The position numbers were made by a program, and so were the translations under genes. The notes below the pieces were generated by a model. The model was not told the DNA's origin and did not search any database. It saw nothing but the letters and a program-made list of their open reading frames with translations. Positions 35,101 through 45,172 of a stretch of 64,000 nucleotides of DNA are shown here, piece after piece. The stretch's first letter is position 1; every line of letters begins with the position of its first letter. This stretch comes from Talaromyces rugulosus. Lineage: Eukaryota; Ascomycota; Eurotiomycetes; Eurotiales; Trichocomaceae. The stretch covers positions 2,666,001 to 2,730,000 of the forward strand of contig NC_049566.1 in the NCBI RefSeq assembly GCF_013368755.1. Reading direction: 5' to 3'.

Positions 35101-35536
35101 TCACAGGAATTTCTTGACAAAGTCCACGGCGAAGGGAGCTGTTTTTGAGTGGAAAAACATTAGCAACTGATAAAAGACAGGGAGTATATAGAGGAAGAAC
35201 GGCATACAGAGGTAAAGAGCAATTCCAGTAGCAACAGCAAATCGTACTGTTCCTTGTGCCTCGATCTCAGCAGCCTATTGATGGTATAGATGGTTAGAAC
35301 TCGTGGACAGCATATCGTTTGTTGGGTGTGTCAATGATTCATCGTCGGGGCAGTTGAGGGCGGTATATATATATGTTTCGCTCAATCGATGGTGCTGGAT
35401 TAAAAATCATACCTTGATCTCCTCCTTGGATAGTTGTTGCTCTGTGTCGCAAGATTGATTAGCAAAAAGGTCCGGAAAGTGAAGCCGGAAAGAAAACACA
35501 TGGGACGAAGGAATAGAGCTTACCTCCGCCGAACAT
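35101..35536 (-). CDS. TOM5: Mitochondrial import receptor subunit TOM5
   Basis: A tiny tail-anchored subunit of the TOM translocase in the outer mitochondrial membrane. Four exons (35536-35524, 35441-35413, 35274-35208, 35138-35101) encode only 48 aa: MFGGEQQLSKEEIKAAEIEA, then a hydrophobic segment TVRFAVATGIALYL and the end SPFAVDFVKKFL. The MFGG start, the acidic helix with EEIKAAE and the SPF.VD.V..F tail match fungal Tom5. Each junction is GT-AG and in phase. No single exon exceeds 70 nt, so ORF prediction alone does not reveal it. It is divergent from SPN1/IWS1, with 352 bp between start codons. Confidence 0.9.
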
Positions 35537-35888
35537 GTTGAAAGGATATTAGTTGATGATAAACTGGGATATAGCAGTAAAACTTGTGTGATAGACGTGG
35601 ATTTTCAGTGATTCGTTGCGAAGAGAAACTCGATGATGTCTTTGATGAATCTTTTGCGGCGAGCTGGAGTCGCGGCCGATGCACGGGCCACATGAATTCA
35701 ACTCGCGCGGCGAAGTTTCTTGGTCTAACTTAGCCGCTGCTTGTGACCAGCCACTTCCCTTCGCTTCGCCCGCAACCACCTCCCTTTCACCCTCGCCATC
35801 TATCTCGCCTATTCACAAAAGAGGTTTTTTTTTAAATCGACGCTGCTGAGTACACTTCGGGTTGCTGGAGAGCCAGCAGCTATCTACA
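35537..35888. promoter_or_regulatory. Bidirectional promoter TOM5 / SPN1
   Basis: 352 bp shared upstream region; no TATA box recognised. A T-run (35826-35834) lies close to the SPN1 start. Confidence 0.55.
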
Positions 35889-37302
35889 ATGTCCGCTTCA
35901 CCAGAGGCTCAACCAGCCTCGCCGGCGCCTGAACGGGACGAGCTTCAAGAGGAGCTCAATGACCTCAACGACACAGGCGAAGCCGGCGCGGGCGACGCGG
36001 ATCTTTCTGACGATGAGTCCGTACTGTCAGAAGTCGATGAAGCGCAATTCGAGGACTTCAACCCGGACGATGTCGATATCGAAGACCGTCCGGCACTGGA
36101 TGTTGATGCGGAGAATCTGAAACTTATTGGCCGCCACAAGCGCAAGCGTCGTGACGATGAAGAAGGTGAACCGAGAAGGAATCGAGAGGGCCGCCGTGAC
36201 AAGAAGAAACGTCACCAGACAGATTCGGAGGTCGAAGATGGCGATGGAAAAGCGGCTCGTCGGAAGTCAACTAAAAGCAAACGTGCTGCTACACCAGAGG
36301 ATGATGAGACGCTTAGTCCTGAAGAACGTGAGTTAGGAAAAAAAAAATCACTTGGTTGGTATTCGAGATGAGGATAGCTGATGTTCATTATAGGTCGCCG
36401 ACGTGCTCTTGATCGTGCTTTGGACGCCTCCATGAAGAAACCGCAGAGACGCAGACGCAAGGCTGATGGAATTGTATGTCTTACCTTATGGGATACAAAG
36501 GGACTGAACTGACCTATATAGGACCTGGAACAAATGGCGGATGCGGAAATCGAAGATATGCGAAAGCGTATGACCGATGCTGCTCGACTTGACGCAGAAG
36601 CCCGCCGAGAAGGCCAACCAGCCATGCGCAAACTCAAAATGCTGCCGGAAGTCTTGAACTTGTTGAACCGTAACCAGTACACTGCTAGCTTGGTGGACCC
36701 TGAAATCAACCTTTTGGAAGCAGTCAAGTTCTTCCTGGAGCCCCTCGACGACGGCGAATTGCCCGCATACAATATCCAGCGCGACCTGCTCGACGTGCTT
36801 GGAAAACTGCCCATCAACAAAGACACTTTGATCGCCAGTGGCATTGGTAAAGTGATTGTCTTCTACACGAAGAGCAAGAGGCCCGAGCAAAAGATCAAGC
36901 GGCAGGCAGAACGTCTCCTTGCGGACTGGACTCGCCCAATTCTCCAGCGGACCGACGATTACTCGAAACGTGTCTATGAAGAAGTTGAATTTGATCCTAC
37001 GTATGTTTGCTCCCTCAACTTATTGACAGAGGTGTTGTTTCTAACTGTTATACAGACGTCTGGCTAACCGGGCCAATATTGCGCAACGGACTGCCGATGA
37101 AGCGCGTGCTATGGAACTTCTACCGCCTCGTCTGGCCAACCGTGCTCGCCGAGAGATGGGCCACACTTCATACAACATTGTCCCCCGTTCAACTGCTGTC
37201 CAGGATAACAAATTCGCGCGTCCGGTTGGAGCCAGCGGCGAAGATCGTTTCCGAAGGATGAAGGCACGCCAGCTAAATGCTGGCAAGGCCTCACGCAAGT
37301 GA
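35889..37302 (+). CDS. SPN1: Transcription elongation factor SPN1/IWS1
   Basis: Partner of Spt6 on elongating RNA polymerase II. Four exons (35889-36327, 36394-36473, 36522-37000, 37056-37302) give 414 aa. The N-terminal half is disordered. It carries acidic segments (DADLSDDESVLSEVDEAQFED) and basic ones (RHKRKRRDDEE, KKKRHQTD). The conserved domain (about 170-320, TFIIS N-terminal/LW-domain fold) contains ALDASMKKPQRRRRKADG, MRKLKMLPEVLNLLNR and LLEAVKFFLEPLDDGELPAY. It also contains NIQRDLLDVLGKLPI, GIGKVIVFYTKS and AERLLADWTRPI. The C-terminus retains TSYNIVPRS. An upstream in-frame extension to 35862 is open but unneeded. Confidence 0.94.
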
Positions 37303-37996
37303 TTTGGAGTCTCCCAGGGCTCAAGTTTTTATATCATAAGTCACCTACCTTCACCGGGACTTCTCCTTTGTATTATTTTCTGGCGACCATGGGCTTTGTA
37401 AGGGCGTTTCTTAATAGTTCTATCAAATACTGGGCAATTCTGGATTTCCATGGAGTTCAATATTTTTCTTTGGTCAAGTTCTAGCCTTTTGTCGAAACTT
37501 TTTATTCTCCTGTGCATAGAATATAATTCACTTAATGGACTGACATTGAGGATGGGCCGAGATAACCGAAGTAGGGGCTGGTCTGCATCCTGGACCTGGC
37601 TTTTCGATTCTTCTGACAAATCTAAACACCTTTGTTCGTGACGCCATTGCGCATTTTATTATTATTTTCTTGAGACTATTCACGCCTAGCCGCATTGGGA
37701 ACAGCTATTGGGCCAATAAACTCGCCCCCGGTTTCTCCCGAACAGCGAGCCGGGCGAGACTCGGCGGAGCTAGGTCCGAACAGGAAACTATGTGTAATGT
37801 CAGCCTGAGGTCACCGCGGAGATATAAAAGACAATCGCGCCGCTTCTCCTCTTGCAAGTTGCAACGCTGCCTTGTGACCATTCATATATCACACATCAAT
37901 CGCTCTTGAACACCTTTCTAATCCAGAGGATTCGTCTATTCACGACCCGTCAATCACCAACTTGACATCGTTCCCGCCTATAGTCAATAACACATC
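37303..37996. promoter_or_regulatory. Intergenic region and RCF2 promoter
   Basis: About 690 bp between co-oriented genes. A TATAAAA box at 37823-37829 lies 168 bp before the RCF2 start, followed by a pyrimidine-rich leader. No other gene seen. Confidence 0.55.
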
Positions 37997-38960
37997 ATGA
38001 AGATTCTTACCAAGGAAGAAGAGGCCGCGCACTACCGGTATGTCGCTGCACCAGCCACCATTCAACTTCCTCCTTGCTAACGCAAAGCACAGGTCGGTCG
38101 TCCAAGGAGGTTCCTTTGGCACCGTCATTGGTCTTGTCGGCGGTGTCGCCGGCGTCATGGCCGCATCTCGCCGTTTCCACACAATCCGCAACCTGACTCT
38201 ACCCATGAAGGCCTTCCTTGTCACATCCAGCGGTACATTCCTCGGCATCATCGCCGCCGACCATGCCTCTCGCCAGTTCGAGGCAGATCGCAACGAGAAC
38301 CTCAAATACCTCGAGAACCGCGAGGAGCGATTGCGCCACGAGGAACTCGCACACATGACCTTCTCGGACCGGGTGGGCGCCTGGGCTCGTGAAGAGAAAT
38401 ACAAAATCATCGGCGCGAGCTGGGTGGCGTCTTTGATTGGAAGCTTCGCACTAGTGGGCCGGAACCCGTACCTGAGCGGAGCTCAGAAGATCGTGCAGGC
38501 TCGTGTCTATGCGCAGGGCCTTACGCTGGCGGTCATGTGTGCCACTGCCGCCTTTGAGATTCACGATCAGCGCAAGGGTCAGGGAATCGTCGACGCGGCT
38601 AAGAAGGGCCGTGAGGCTGCCAAAAAGGAACAACCGGAGAACCACCACGTCCGACGAGACGATACTGCCGACTTGTGGCGTGACATGGTTGCTGCTGAGG
38701 AAGAGAAACTCAAGAAGGGCCACAAGCCTCTGTTCGAACATGAACTGAAGGAACACAACAGCCCGACCGCCGCCATCCGTGAAAAACAGGAACACCAGAA
38801 CGAATCAAAAGAATCCAAGAAGCCAGTTACAAAAACGAGAAAGAGCGAGACCGTGAAGAAGAGCGAAGACGAAAAGATTGAAGTGAACGAGGACAAGCCC
38901 GAAGAAAAATCAGAGGAGGAAGAGGCAAAGGAGGAAGAGAAGAAGAGTGATAGCGAGTAA
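37997..38960 (+). CDS. RCF2: Respiratory supercomplex factor RCF2 (HIG1 domain) with long charged tail
   Basis: An inner-membrane protein that helps assemble and regulate complex IV and III-IV supercomplexes. Two exons (37997-38037, 38093-38960) give 302 aa. The N-terminus MKILTKEEEAAHYR is that of Rcf2. An N-terminal hydrophobic pair follows (GTVIGLVGGVAGVMAASRR and MKAFLVTSSGTFLGIIAAD). The C-terminal HIG1 domain is at about 120-180: KYKIIGASWVASLIGSFALV, then PYLSGAQKIVQARVYAQGL and TLAVMCATAAFEIH. About 100 residues of very charged Lys/Glu-rich sequence follow (ending KEEEKKSDSE), beyond the HIG1 core where yeast Rcf2 stops. The tail looks disordered and would face matrix or intermembrane space depending on topology. 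Confidence 0.92.
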
Positions 38961-39162
38961 CATCGCATTTTCAACCTAATTATGACTTGCATGGATATTC
39001 GTGGCGTTTTGGTTTCCAACAGCGGGCTTTGACCTTCATTAATTCTACAATACCACTTTTTCTTATTCATGATTATGAAAAGGACTAGGAATTATTATGT
39101 ATATTACTTACAAAAGTGTTCTATATTTATATGTACAGCGAATTTCCACATCTCAACACTGC

Positions 39163-40239
39163 TCAGGCATTATTCCAATTATCATAGAGCTTACTGTCCA
39201 AATCGACATAGCCATGAATGAACTCGATACCCTTCTTGCGTTGAGCCTCGATACGCTCCCACGTCCACTCATCTCCGCTCCACGAGGCAGTGTTTTCTTT
39301 CTGTTGTTTCTGCAAAAGCTCCCAGTCCTGGTTGCCCAACTTGGTCATTTCATGCACAAGTTTGACTCCGTCAAGCGCAGTGGTGACACCCTCGTCTTTG
39401 GGTGTACCGATATTGGACGTATCTCGAGACAGCCCTACAGCAGGAACCGGAGTTGCTCCCTCTGGCCTCGCAGGCAAATATCCACTAGCCCTGAGCACAC
39501 GTTCAACGGGGACCGTCAAACGCCCCTTTTTGATGCAGTACTTGCTCACGCCAATGGCTGCCAGCGTCGGTCCAGCACCTTTCTTCCTTTCCGGCTTCAG
39601 GAAGTAGCTCATAATGTACATCCACTTCTCGTCCCAAGCAACCATATATGACTTGATATCGTATTTCTCCAACGGCTTCAGCTCGCGCTTAAACGAACAG
39701 TACGAGCCTCCCAACGCAACGAAGAACGGCTGTTTCTTCTTGGGCCGTGGTTTGCCCTCGGCGGCCGCAGCAGCGGCGAATTCCTCCTCGAGTTCCTTGT
39801 TCACAATCCCCGCTCCAGGAGTATACAGCCGGGTCACGCAGTGGGTGCGCGCGACGTCCATGTCTGCGTAATACGTGCTGTTGGATTTGTGTATGTTGTA
39901 GTCTGTTTCCATGAGCGAGGTGTAGGTGCTCATTGTCGCGACGGCGAAGACAGGGTGTGTTGGCCGGCCCTTTGCGTCGACGGGGTTCTTCGAGTCGAAT
40001 ATGAACTGCGATGGATCACGGCGCAGATTTTTGAGAATCGCATACGTGACTCTTCCCTAATACATCATGGTTGGTTAACGAGGAGAAAGAAAAAGGGTCT
40101 GACTGGAAAGCAGACGTACTGTCCAGACAAAGGGCAGCGATTTTCTGTTGATGACCGCGAATACCAAAATCAACAATACTCGCCATGATAGCAACGTGGA
40201 AAGTATCGAAGACGACATCAACGATGAAAACAGCGCCAT
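39163..40239 (-). CDS. THEM6-like acyl-thioesterase family protein, membrane-anchored
   Basis: Two exons (40239-40120, 40056-39163) give 337 aa. Exon 1 is a hydrophobic anchor (LSTLLSWRVLLILVFAVINR). Exon 2 opens with GRVTYAILKNLRRDPSQFIF, then HPVFAVATMSTYTSLMETDY and NIHKSNSTYYADMDVARTHC. This matches the hotdog-fold region of THEM6/UPF0670 proteins, where the strand around D.N.H.NNS.Y...D is conserved. Later segments PFFVALGGSYCSFKRELKPL and YDIKSYMVAWDEKWMYIMSY also fit that fold. The C-terminal ~110 residues are fungus-specific, ending in a Trp-rich segment. Similar fungal genes are often annotated only as thioesterase-like or capsule-biosynthesis-like. Substrate unknown; an ER or outer-membrane anchor is inferred from the N-terminal helix. 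Convergent with RCF2. Confidence 0.82.
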
Positions 40240-40631
40240 TTTCCTTTTTTTTTTCACCCTGCGCAACAGACCTTGAATTGGCTCAATCGTTCACAAAAGG
40301 ACAAGGATCGCCATATATGGCCGCAGACGAGTACAGACTTGTTGGGGCGGATGATGCCTAGGTCCACGTTCCGACCAACAAAGAGGCCTGTGATCCGCCT
40401 CGGCTTTGCGCCGGCCCGCAGCGAGGTTAGTATGAACTTTATTGTCTGTCTCTAAATGACTGATTTTGTGTGATTTTCTAGTAAATTGCATGCTTATAAT
40501 TGACCTTCCTAGGGCAAAGTCGCCGTGTTATATTATACCAATAATCGTTCTCTCCATTTCATCCAACTCAACTCCACACTGAATCGTCTCATTTAGATAC
40601 CAATTGAAATACAAATTACAGCCCAAGACGC
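40240..40631. other. Intergenic spacer
   Basis: About 390 bp holding the promoter of the THEM6-like gene and the 3' flank of the cyclase-family gene. No gene seen. Confidence 0.6.
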
Positions 40632-41615
40632 CTAGAAAAGGGCCATACAGTTGGGCGGACTGCTCACTCCCCTGGCACAGTTCAATGGGCTGCTGCTCAC
40701 GAAAAAACTCCACCTGTTATGCTGCTTGCATAACTCAGCAAGACCATCCAAATCAAACATCTCCCCGATGGGCACTCCCCAACCGGCCAAAAGGTGGTGG
40801 TGCAAATCCCAATCGTTTTCCATGGCCGGGAAAACCTCGAAGCTCACTGCGTCACTGGCAACGGCAGCGAAATGGTTGTTCCAGAGCCATTTGACAACGC
40901 GCTCCGATTGCTCGATTCCGGCGTGAGACGGCGTTTCTTGCTGTGAGTACTCCTTTCTTTGCTGTTCACTCATGCCGTTCCACGTCTGTGGTAGACCGAC
41001 ACGGAGGAAGAGAATATCACCAGGCTGGAACTTGATGTTGGATTCCTCCGCGATGGCGAGCACTTCGTCGAGACTAATCCGGTGTCGAGTCAGTGCATAA
41101 TCTGGCTTGAGTCCCTTGGTGCGTTCAGCCCAGGATACATAATCGATGAGCACGCCGCGACCAGCAATGCCCTTTCTCGCCCAATGCCCGATTCCGATAC
41201 GGGGCGAGTCAGTCTCGATAATCTCTTCTAATGTGGTACCGCCGTACCACAGCTTTTTCTCCTCCTTCTTGTTATCTGGATAAGGCGCCGAGTGATGTCT
41301 CAACCCATCCCATTGCGAAGACTGCTGTGGGTTGAAGTGGTACTCGTCGTCCAGCGCTGCTCCATTGGAGCTCTCTACGGCTTTGATCAGATGCTCGAAT
41401 CCGCGACGCCCGAAACCCGGAGGATCTAGTTTCTCAATATCCCAGTTCAGGCAAACTCGTTCGCCGGTTTTGATTTCGTTGCGGGCTGCGCTGGCTACGA
41501 CGTCCGGCGTCAGAAGGCGTAGCATGCCGATGCCTTCTTCGTAGGAGCCGGCAGGAGCTGGCCAGTAGCGACGAGGATCGGGGAGATCCTCATATTTGGG
41601 TGGAAGTGTCGCCAT
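40632..41615 (-). CDS. Cyclase-family (kynurenine formamidase-like) metal-dependent hydrolase
   Basis: A single exon of 327 aa. The N-terminus MATLPPKYEDLPDPRRYWPA is typical of fungal cyclase-family proteins. The fold elements are NPQQSSQWDGLRHHSAPY (DxxxH-type metal site region), IGHWARKGIAGRGVLIDYVS, GDILFLRVGLPQTW, HAGIEQSERVVKWLWNNHFA, AVASDAVSFEVFPAMEN and LHHHLLAGWGVPIGEMFDL. It ends with the family's FFVSSSPLNCARGVSSPPN. Relatives include bacterial kynurenine formamidases and isatin hydrolases. The fungal group is uncharacterised, and the substrate cannot be told. It borders the AT-rich accessory-like stretch and a P450 remnant. Confidence 0.87.
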   Translation of the reverse strand: MATLPPKYEDLPDPRRYWPAPAGSYEEGIGMLRLLTPDVVASAARNEIKTGERVCLNWDIEKLDPPGFGRRGFEHLIKAVESSNGAALDDEYHFNPQQSSQWDGLRHHSAPYPDNKKEEKKLWYGGTTLEEIIETDSPRIGIGHWARKGIAGRGVLIDYVSWAERTKGLKPDYALTRHRISLDEVLAIAEESNIKFQPGDILFLRVGLPQTWNGMSEQQRKEYSQQETPSHAGIEQSERVVKWLWNNHFAAVASDAVSFEVFPAMENDWDLHHHLLAGWGVPIGEMFDLDGLAELCKQHNRWSFFVSSSPLNCARGVSSPPNCMALF

Positions 41616-42104
41616 CTTGGTTATCTTAGTGTTTGCTGTTCAGCACGAAAGCTAACCCGTAAGTCTGATAACCCAATTCGTCGGTAGTAGCTTCTCAATG
41701 ATGGGTATAAGTAAAGTAGTGAGCTTCTTTTTGGACAGGGAAAAAGATAAACCAGGTAAGACAAGAAAAAACAACAAAAAAAACACTTGTTATTATTATA
41801 ATTGCAACAAGGCCTACGGCGCTTTGCCCGTCCGACTGGTACCCCGCCAGCCGATCGGAGATGCTCCGAGTGGGGGTGACATCACCAGATACGGCAATTC
41901 TTTTTATTGAATTTGAGAGAGATTAACCGGGATCGAATTTTACCGACTTGACGTCTACTCTATTATTAGCACAAGTGAGGGGGTCAGGGTGTAACGGGTT
42001 GGGAAATTTTTGATATTGGATTGCTTACTATCCGGCTACAGTTCCGTATGACCTGGAGGTTCACCAGTGTGCCTCCTAGCAATAAGCTTCTCAAAGCTAT
42101 GCAT

Positions 42105-42530
42105 TTATGAAGAATAAGAAGAAAATCTCAAATCTCGCGTCTCCTTTCCGTCAAGAATCACTACCGATGATCGAATCTTGAATGCCCACAGCATGTTTTC
42201 GAGAGCTAAACACAGAGTATTCTCTACCAGCCTCGAGGCGGGACAAATCCGCTGGCCAGCACTAAATATAAAATGATCGCCCTCGTATGGGTCCCTCATT
42301 GCTGCGTACTCGGCGGCTTATTTGACGTGATGAAGGTTGGAAAGCAAAGGGATCTTGATACTACGAAGGATGGTGATGAATGAAGGAAGTATTGACTAGG
42401 AGGACAGTACCCTTGGGAATAACATGGCTTTTGTACACGACGTCCTCTCGGCAAAGCGTTTAATGCTCCAGAGTAACACTAGACGCAGACGGGGAACATC
42501 CTTCACACAAGCATGGACACAGGGGAGCTT
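42105..42530 (-). pseudogene. Cytochrome P450 C-terminal fragment, decayed
   Basis: The minus strand from 42299 reads MRDPYEGDHFIFSAGQRICP, then SRLVENTLCLALENMLWAF. This is the P450 haem-binding loop (FSAGQRICP, Cys codon at 42245-42243) and L-helix. Farther upstream in another frame are EDVVYKSHVIPKGTVLLVNT (42450-42390) and, after a stop, YQDPFAFQPS, the segment that normally lies 40-60 residues before the haem loop. The two parts are separated by a frameshift (between about 42321 and 42345) and broken by stops at 42460-42462, 42361-42363 and 42318-42320. No ER anchor, I-helix or ExxR region is recognisable upstream. It is therefore a truncated, inactive copy. The class cannot be assigned beyond resemblance to fungal group E enzymes. 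Confidence 0.82.
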
Positions 42531-44164
42531 TACGATACCACCAAACTCCGGTGCTCACATGTCCCTGCACACGCCGGATAATTCTTTATTTGCCTTTTGC
42601 TGATCCTCCGGGTTGACAGCAAGGTAAATTAACTAAATTAATAATATATTATCTAATCATTACTATAAAGGCTCAAACGACCAAGCTCATCTAGAGCATT
42701 ATTAATTGATGTGGATAAATAAACTAAGTGCAGATAGCAGTGATATTTAAAATTGAGTTATTAGCTGACACCAAGATGGTAATCAGGCAATATCTCAAAC
42801 AGGATAGATCGAAGTGAATGGAAAAGCTAGGTTTAATTCGAAGTTGGAGCTGTAATCAATTCGTGAAAAGCTGAGGATCACAAGTAGAATATGAATTTAC
42901 TACAACTAGGCTTAAAACATCCTTGATCTTGGAGACTGTGGTGCATACCTAGATTACCTATGCCACCGGTACCGGATGTGAAATAAATGCCGACTGAAGG
43001 TGCAATTAATTGATGCGAATCCGTAGTAAGAATTCCAATGTAATTGTTACATTCTGATTGCACTCGACATAAACTAAGTATGAAACTGGCTCCATATAGT
43101 TTAGTTTCTAGGTAAAATAGCTACGTTACTGGTCCAAGTTTCTAAATTTCATTTAACCATGCTTCCTTCAGCCTTCTAGATTCAGCCATGAGTGCTATGG
43201 TGCTGCTGCGCTTACAATAACCTCATACGAAACAGCTATAGGGCTAACAGAAAAGCTAGGCCTTTTGCTTGACGTCCTATTTCCGTTTTTTTTCTTTTCG
43301 TTTTTATCTTGGGCGCAAATTATTATACATCATCGATCGATGGTGGATTTGGCCCCAGGTGCTTTGGCCGCGAACCCTATTACCATTTATGTCAGTTTTC
43401 TATTCCCCAAGGTGGACCCTGATTGCAGATGTAATCTGACCTTGCAGCACTAATACGGAGTAGCATTACGCATTTTTGGGGCTAGATCGGACAGTTCTTT
43501 TCATAAGGCGATGGATGAGTAACCCACGTATGGTATTTACCGCTTTTCCAAAAAGGAATCCCTTAGTAGGTTTTCTGGATTGACATCTTAAAATTACTAA
43601 AATCTAGGTTTTAATGATTTGAAAGTAGTAAATTTTATATTTTTTTTATATATAAAGACAATTTCAGTATGTATAAATTACAACATTATAGAGTAATACC
43701 AGCGGCATACTACGCCCCAGTACCTGAGAAAATATACATGTATAGCGACCTCAAGTGCTGAACAAATCACGAAAATTCCCACGTTCTGTCCGTAAATTAC
43801 AGAGAATTAGATATCATAGTGAAAGTTGATCTCCATGTGACAAGTCTAGTGGATCGATCGGGGAGATACTGTATCGCACCACCAGGCTAGCCCCCATAGC
43901 CCTAGATTTTTGCCTCCATTTAGCTCTAGCCTCTAGAATATCGGAACATAATCTTCATCCGCTTTACTAGTTGCTTGGCTTTATGCCTCTACATAGTTGA
44001 ATATCGTATAGATCTGCATCTTAATTACTCCAAGCGACGCAAGGGAATTGTAGTTGTGCCTTGCTCATTTCTTTAATCAATCTCGTGAATAGTTTGTATG
44101 GTATTGTGACCCGCTAGTACCTAGAAATTAATTGTTGATGATGGGGCCGATTTCAACCGCTGCA

Positions 44165-44172
44165 TATAAAAA
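44165..44172 (+). promoter_or_regulatory. TATA box of EEP-family gene
   Basis: TATAAAAA 86 bp before the ATG at 44258; a good core-promoter position. Confidence 0.55.
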
Positions 44173-44257
44173 CTCCTGGGGAAACTCTTCATCTTTGGGT
44201 TTCACTAGCTATAACTCCAACTTGCCTGTTTCGTGCCGAAGATAGCAGCGTGGAAAA

Positions 44258-45172
44258 ATGAAAGCCCTCAGTGTTGCGACTTCGCTTGCCTTTCGGCTGA
44301 TAACACACAACATCCGGTTCGCCACGGATAACCCAGGGACAGGAGAGGAGCCATGGTCTGACCGAGCACCATTTATTATCTCGGAGCTCAAGTGGGCAAC
44401 CAGCTACCTTCCAGAATCGTTAATTTGCGTGCAAGAAGCCCTGCATAACCAAGTCGAAGACATTCTCAACGGCCTCAATGCCTACAATACCACCGCATAT
44501 ACCTCCCCAAACAAACAACTTCCAGAGTGGGGATATCTTGGAGTTGGCCGTGACGACGGTGTTGAGGCAGGAGAATATTCTGCCCTCTTTTATTCACCAA
44601 CTGTCTGGGATATCGATGACTGGACCACTGTCTGGCTCTCGGAGACCCCCGACAAGCCATCCATTGGTTGGGATGCCTCGCATAATCGAATCCTGACTAT
44701 CGGAAAACTTCGACATCTGGAAACTGGGAAGCAAGTTATTGGCATGTGCACCCATCTCGATGATAAAGGGAAAACAGCGCGCATAAACTCGGCTTCCTTG
44801 ATTATCGAGGAAGTGAACTCGTGGGCGAACAAAACCAGCAATAGCACCATAGGCACAAACTCTACGGCTCCCATCCCGGTATTCCTGGGCGGTGATTTCA
44901 ACTCGCAGCCAGATGGTGACGCATATAAAATCGTGGCCAATTCTTCTTCACCGCTGCAAGATGCGAGCGACATTGCTGCTGGGACATATGGAGACAACGT
45001 TACATTTACAGGTTTCAACGACGCAGACGGCGGACGTATTGATTTCCTATTCCTCGGTCCCAAAGATTCACAGCCATGGAATGTTGACACATATACCGTC
45101 CTGCCCAATAGATTCGAAAACAACGTTTATGATAGCGACCACCGAGCTGTAGCTGTTAATGTTAGAATTTAA
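44258..45172 (+). CDS. Endonuclease/exonuclease/phosphatase (EEP) family protein, secreted-type
   Basis: A single exon of 304 aa. EEP-fold motifs in order are RLITHNIRFATDNPG (first strand, metal-binding Asn), LICVQEALHNQVEDIL (catalytic Glu) and YSALFYSPTVW. They continue with IGMCTHLDDKGKTARINSA (His/Asp), VFLGGDFNSQPDGDAY (GDFN), GGRIDFLFLG and DSDHRAVAVNV (terminal SDH). All catalytic elements seem intact. Eight or so N-x-S/T sequons suggest a secretory protein. Yet the leader is only MKALSVATSLAF before the first beta strand, too short for a normal cleavable signal peptide; an in-frame deletion is likely. The substrate (nucleic acid, phosphoinositide or sphingomyelin) cannot be told. Confidence 0.88.
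   Translation: MKALSVATSLAFRLITHNIRFATDNPGTGEEPWSDRAPFIISELKWATSYLPESLICVQEALHNQVEDILNGLNAYNTTAYTSPNKQLPEWGYLGVGRDDGVEAGEYSALFYSPTVWDIDDWTTVWLSETPDKPSIGWDASHNRILTIGKLRHLETGKQVIGMCTHLDDKGKTARINSASLIIEEVNSWANKTSNSTIGTNSTAPIPVFLGGDFNSQPDGDAYKIVANSSSPLQDASDIAAGTYGDNVTFTGFNDADGGRIDFLFLGPKDSQPWNVDTYTVLPNRFENNVYDSDHRAVAVNVRI

Larger units (their letters stand above)
41616..44257. other. 2.6 kb AT-rich interval with a P450 remnant
   Basis: Gene-poor stretch. Apart from the P450 pseudogene (42105-42530) I see no coding region. Sequence from 42600 to 44160 is AT-rich and full of stops in all frames. The final 100 bp are the promoter of the next gene, with a TATAAAAA box at 44165-44172. Confidence 0.55.
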
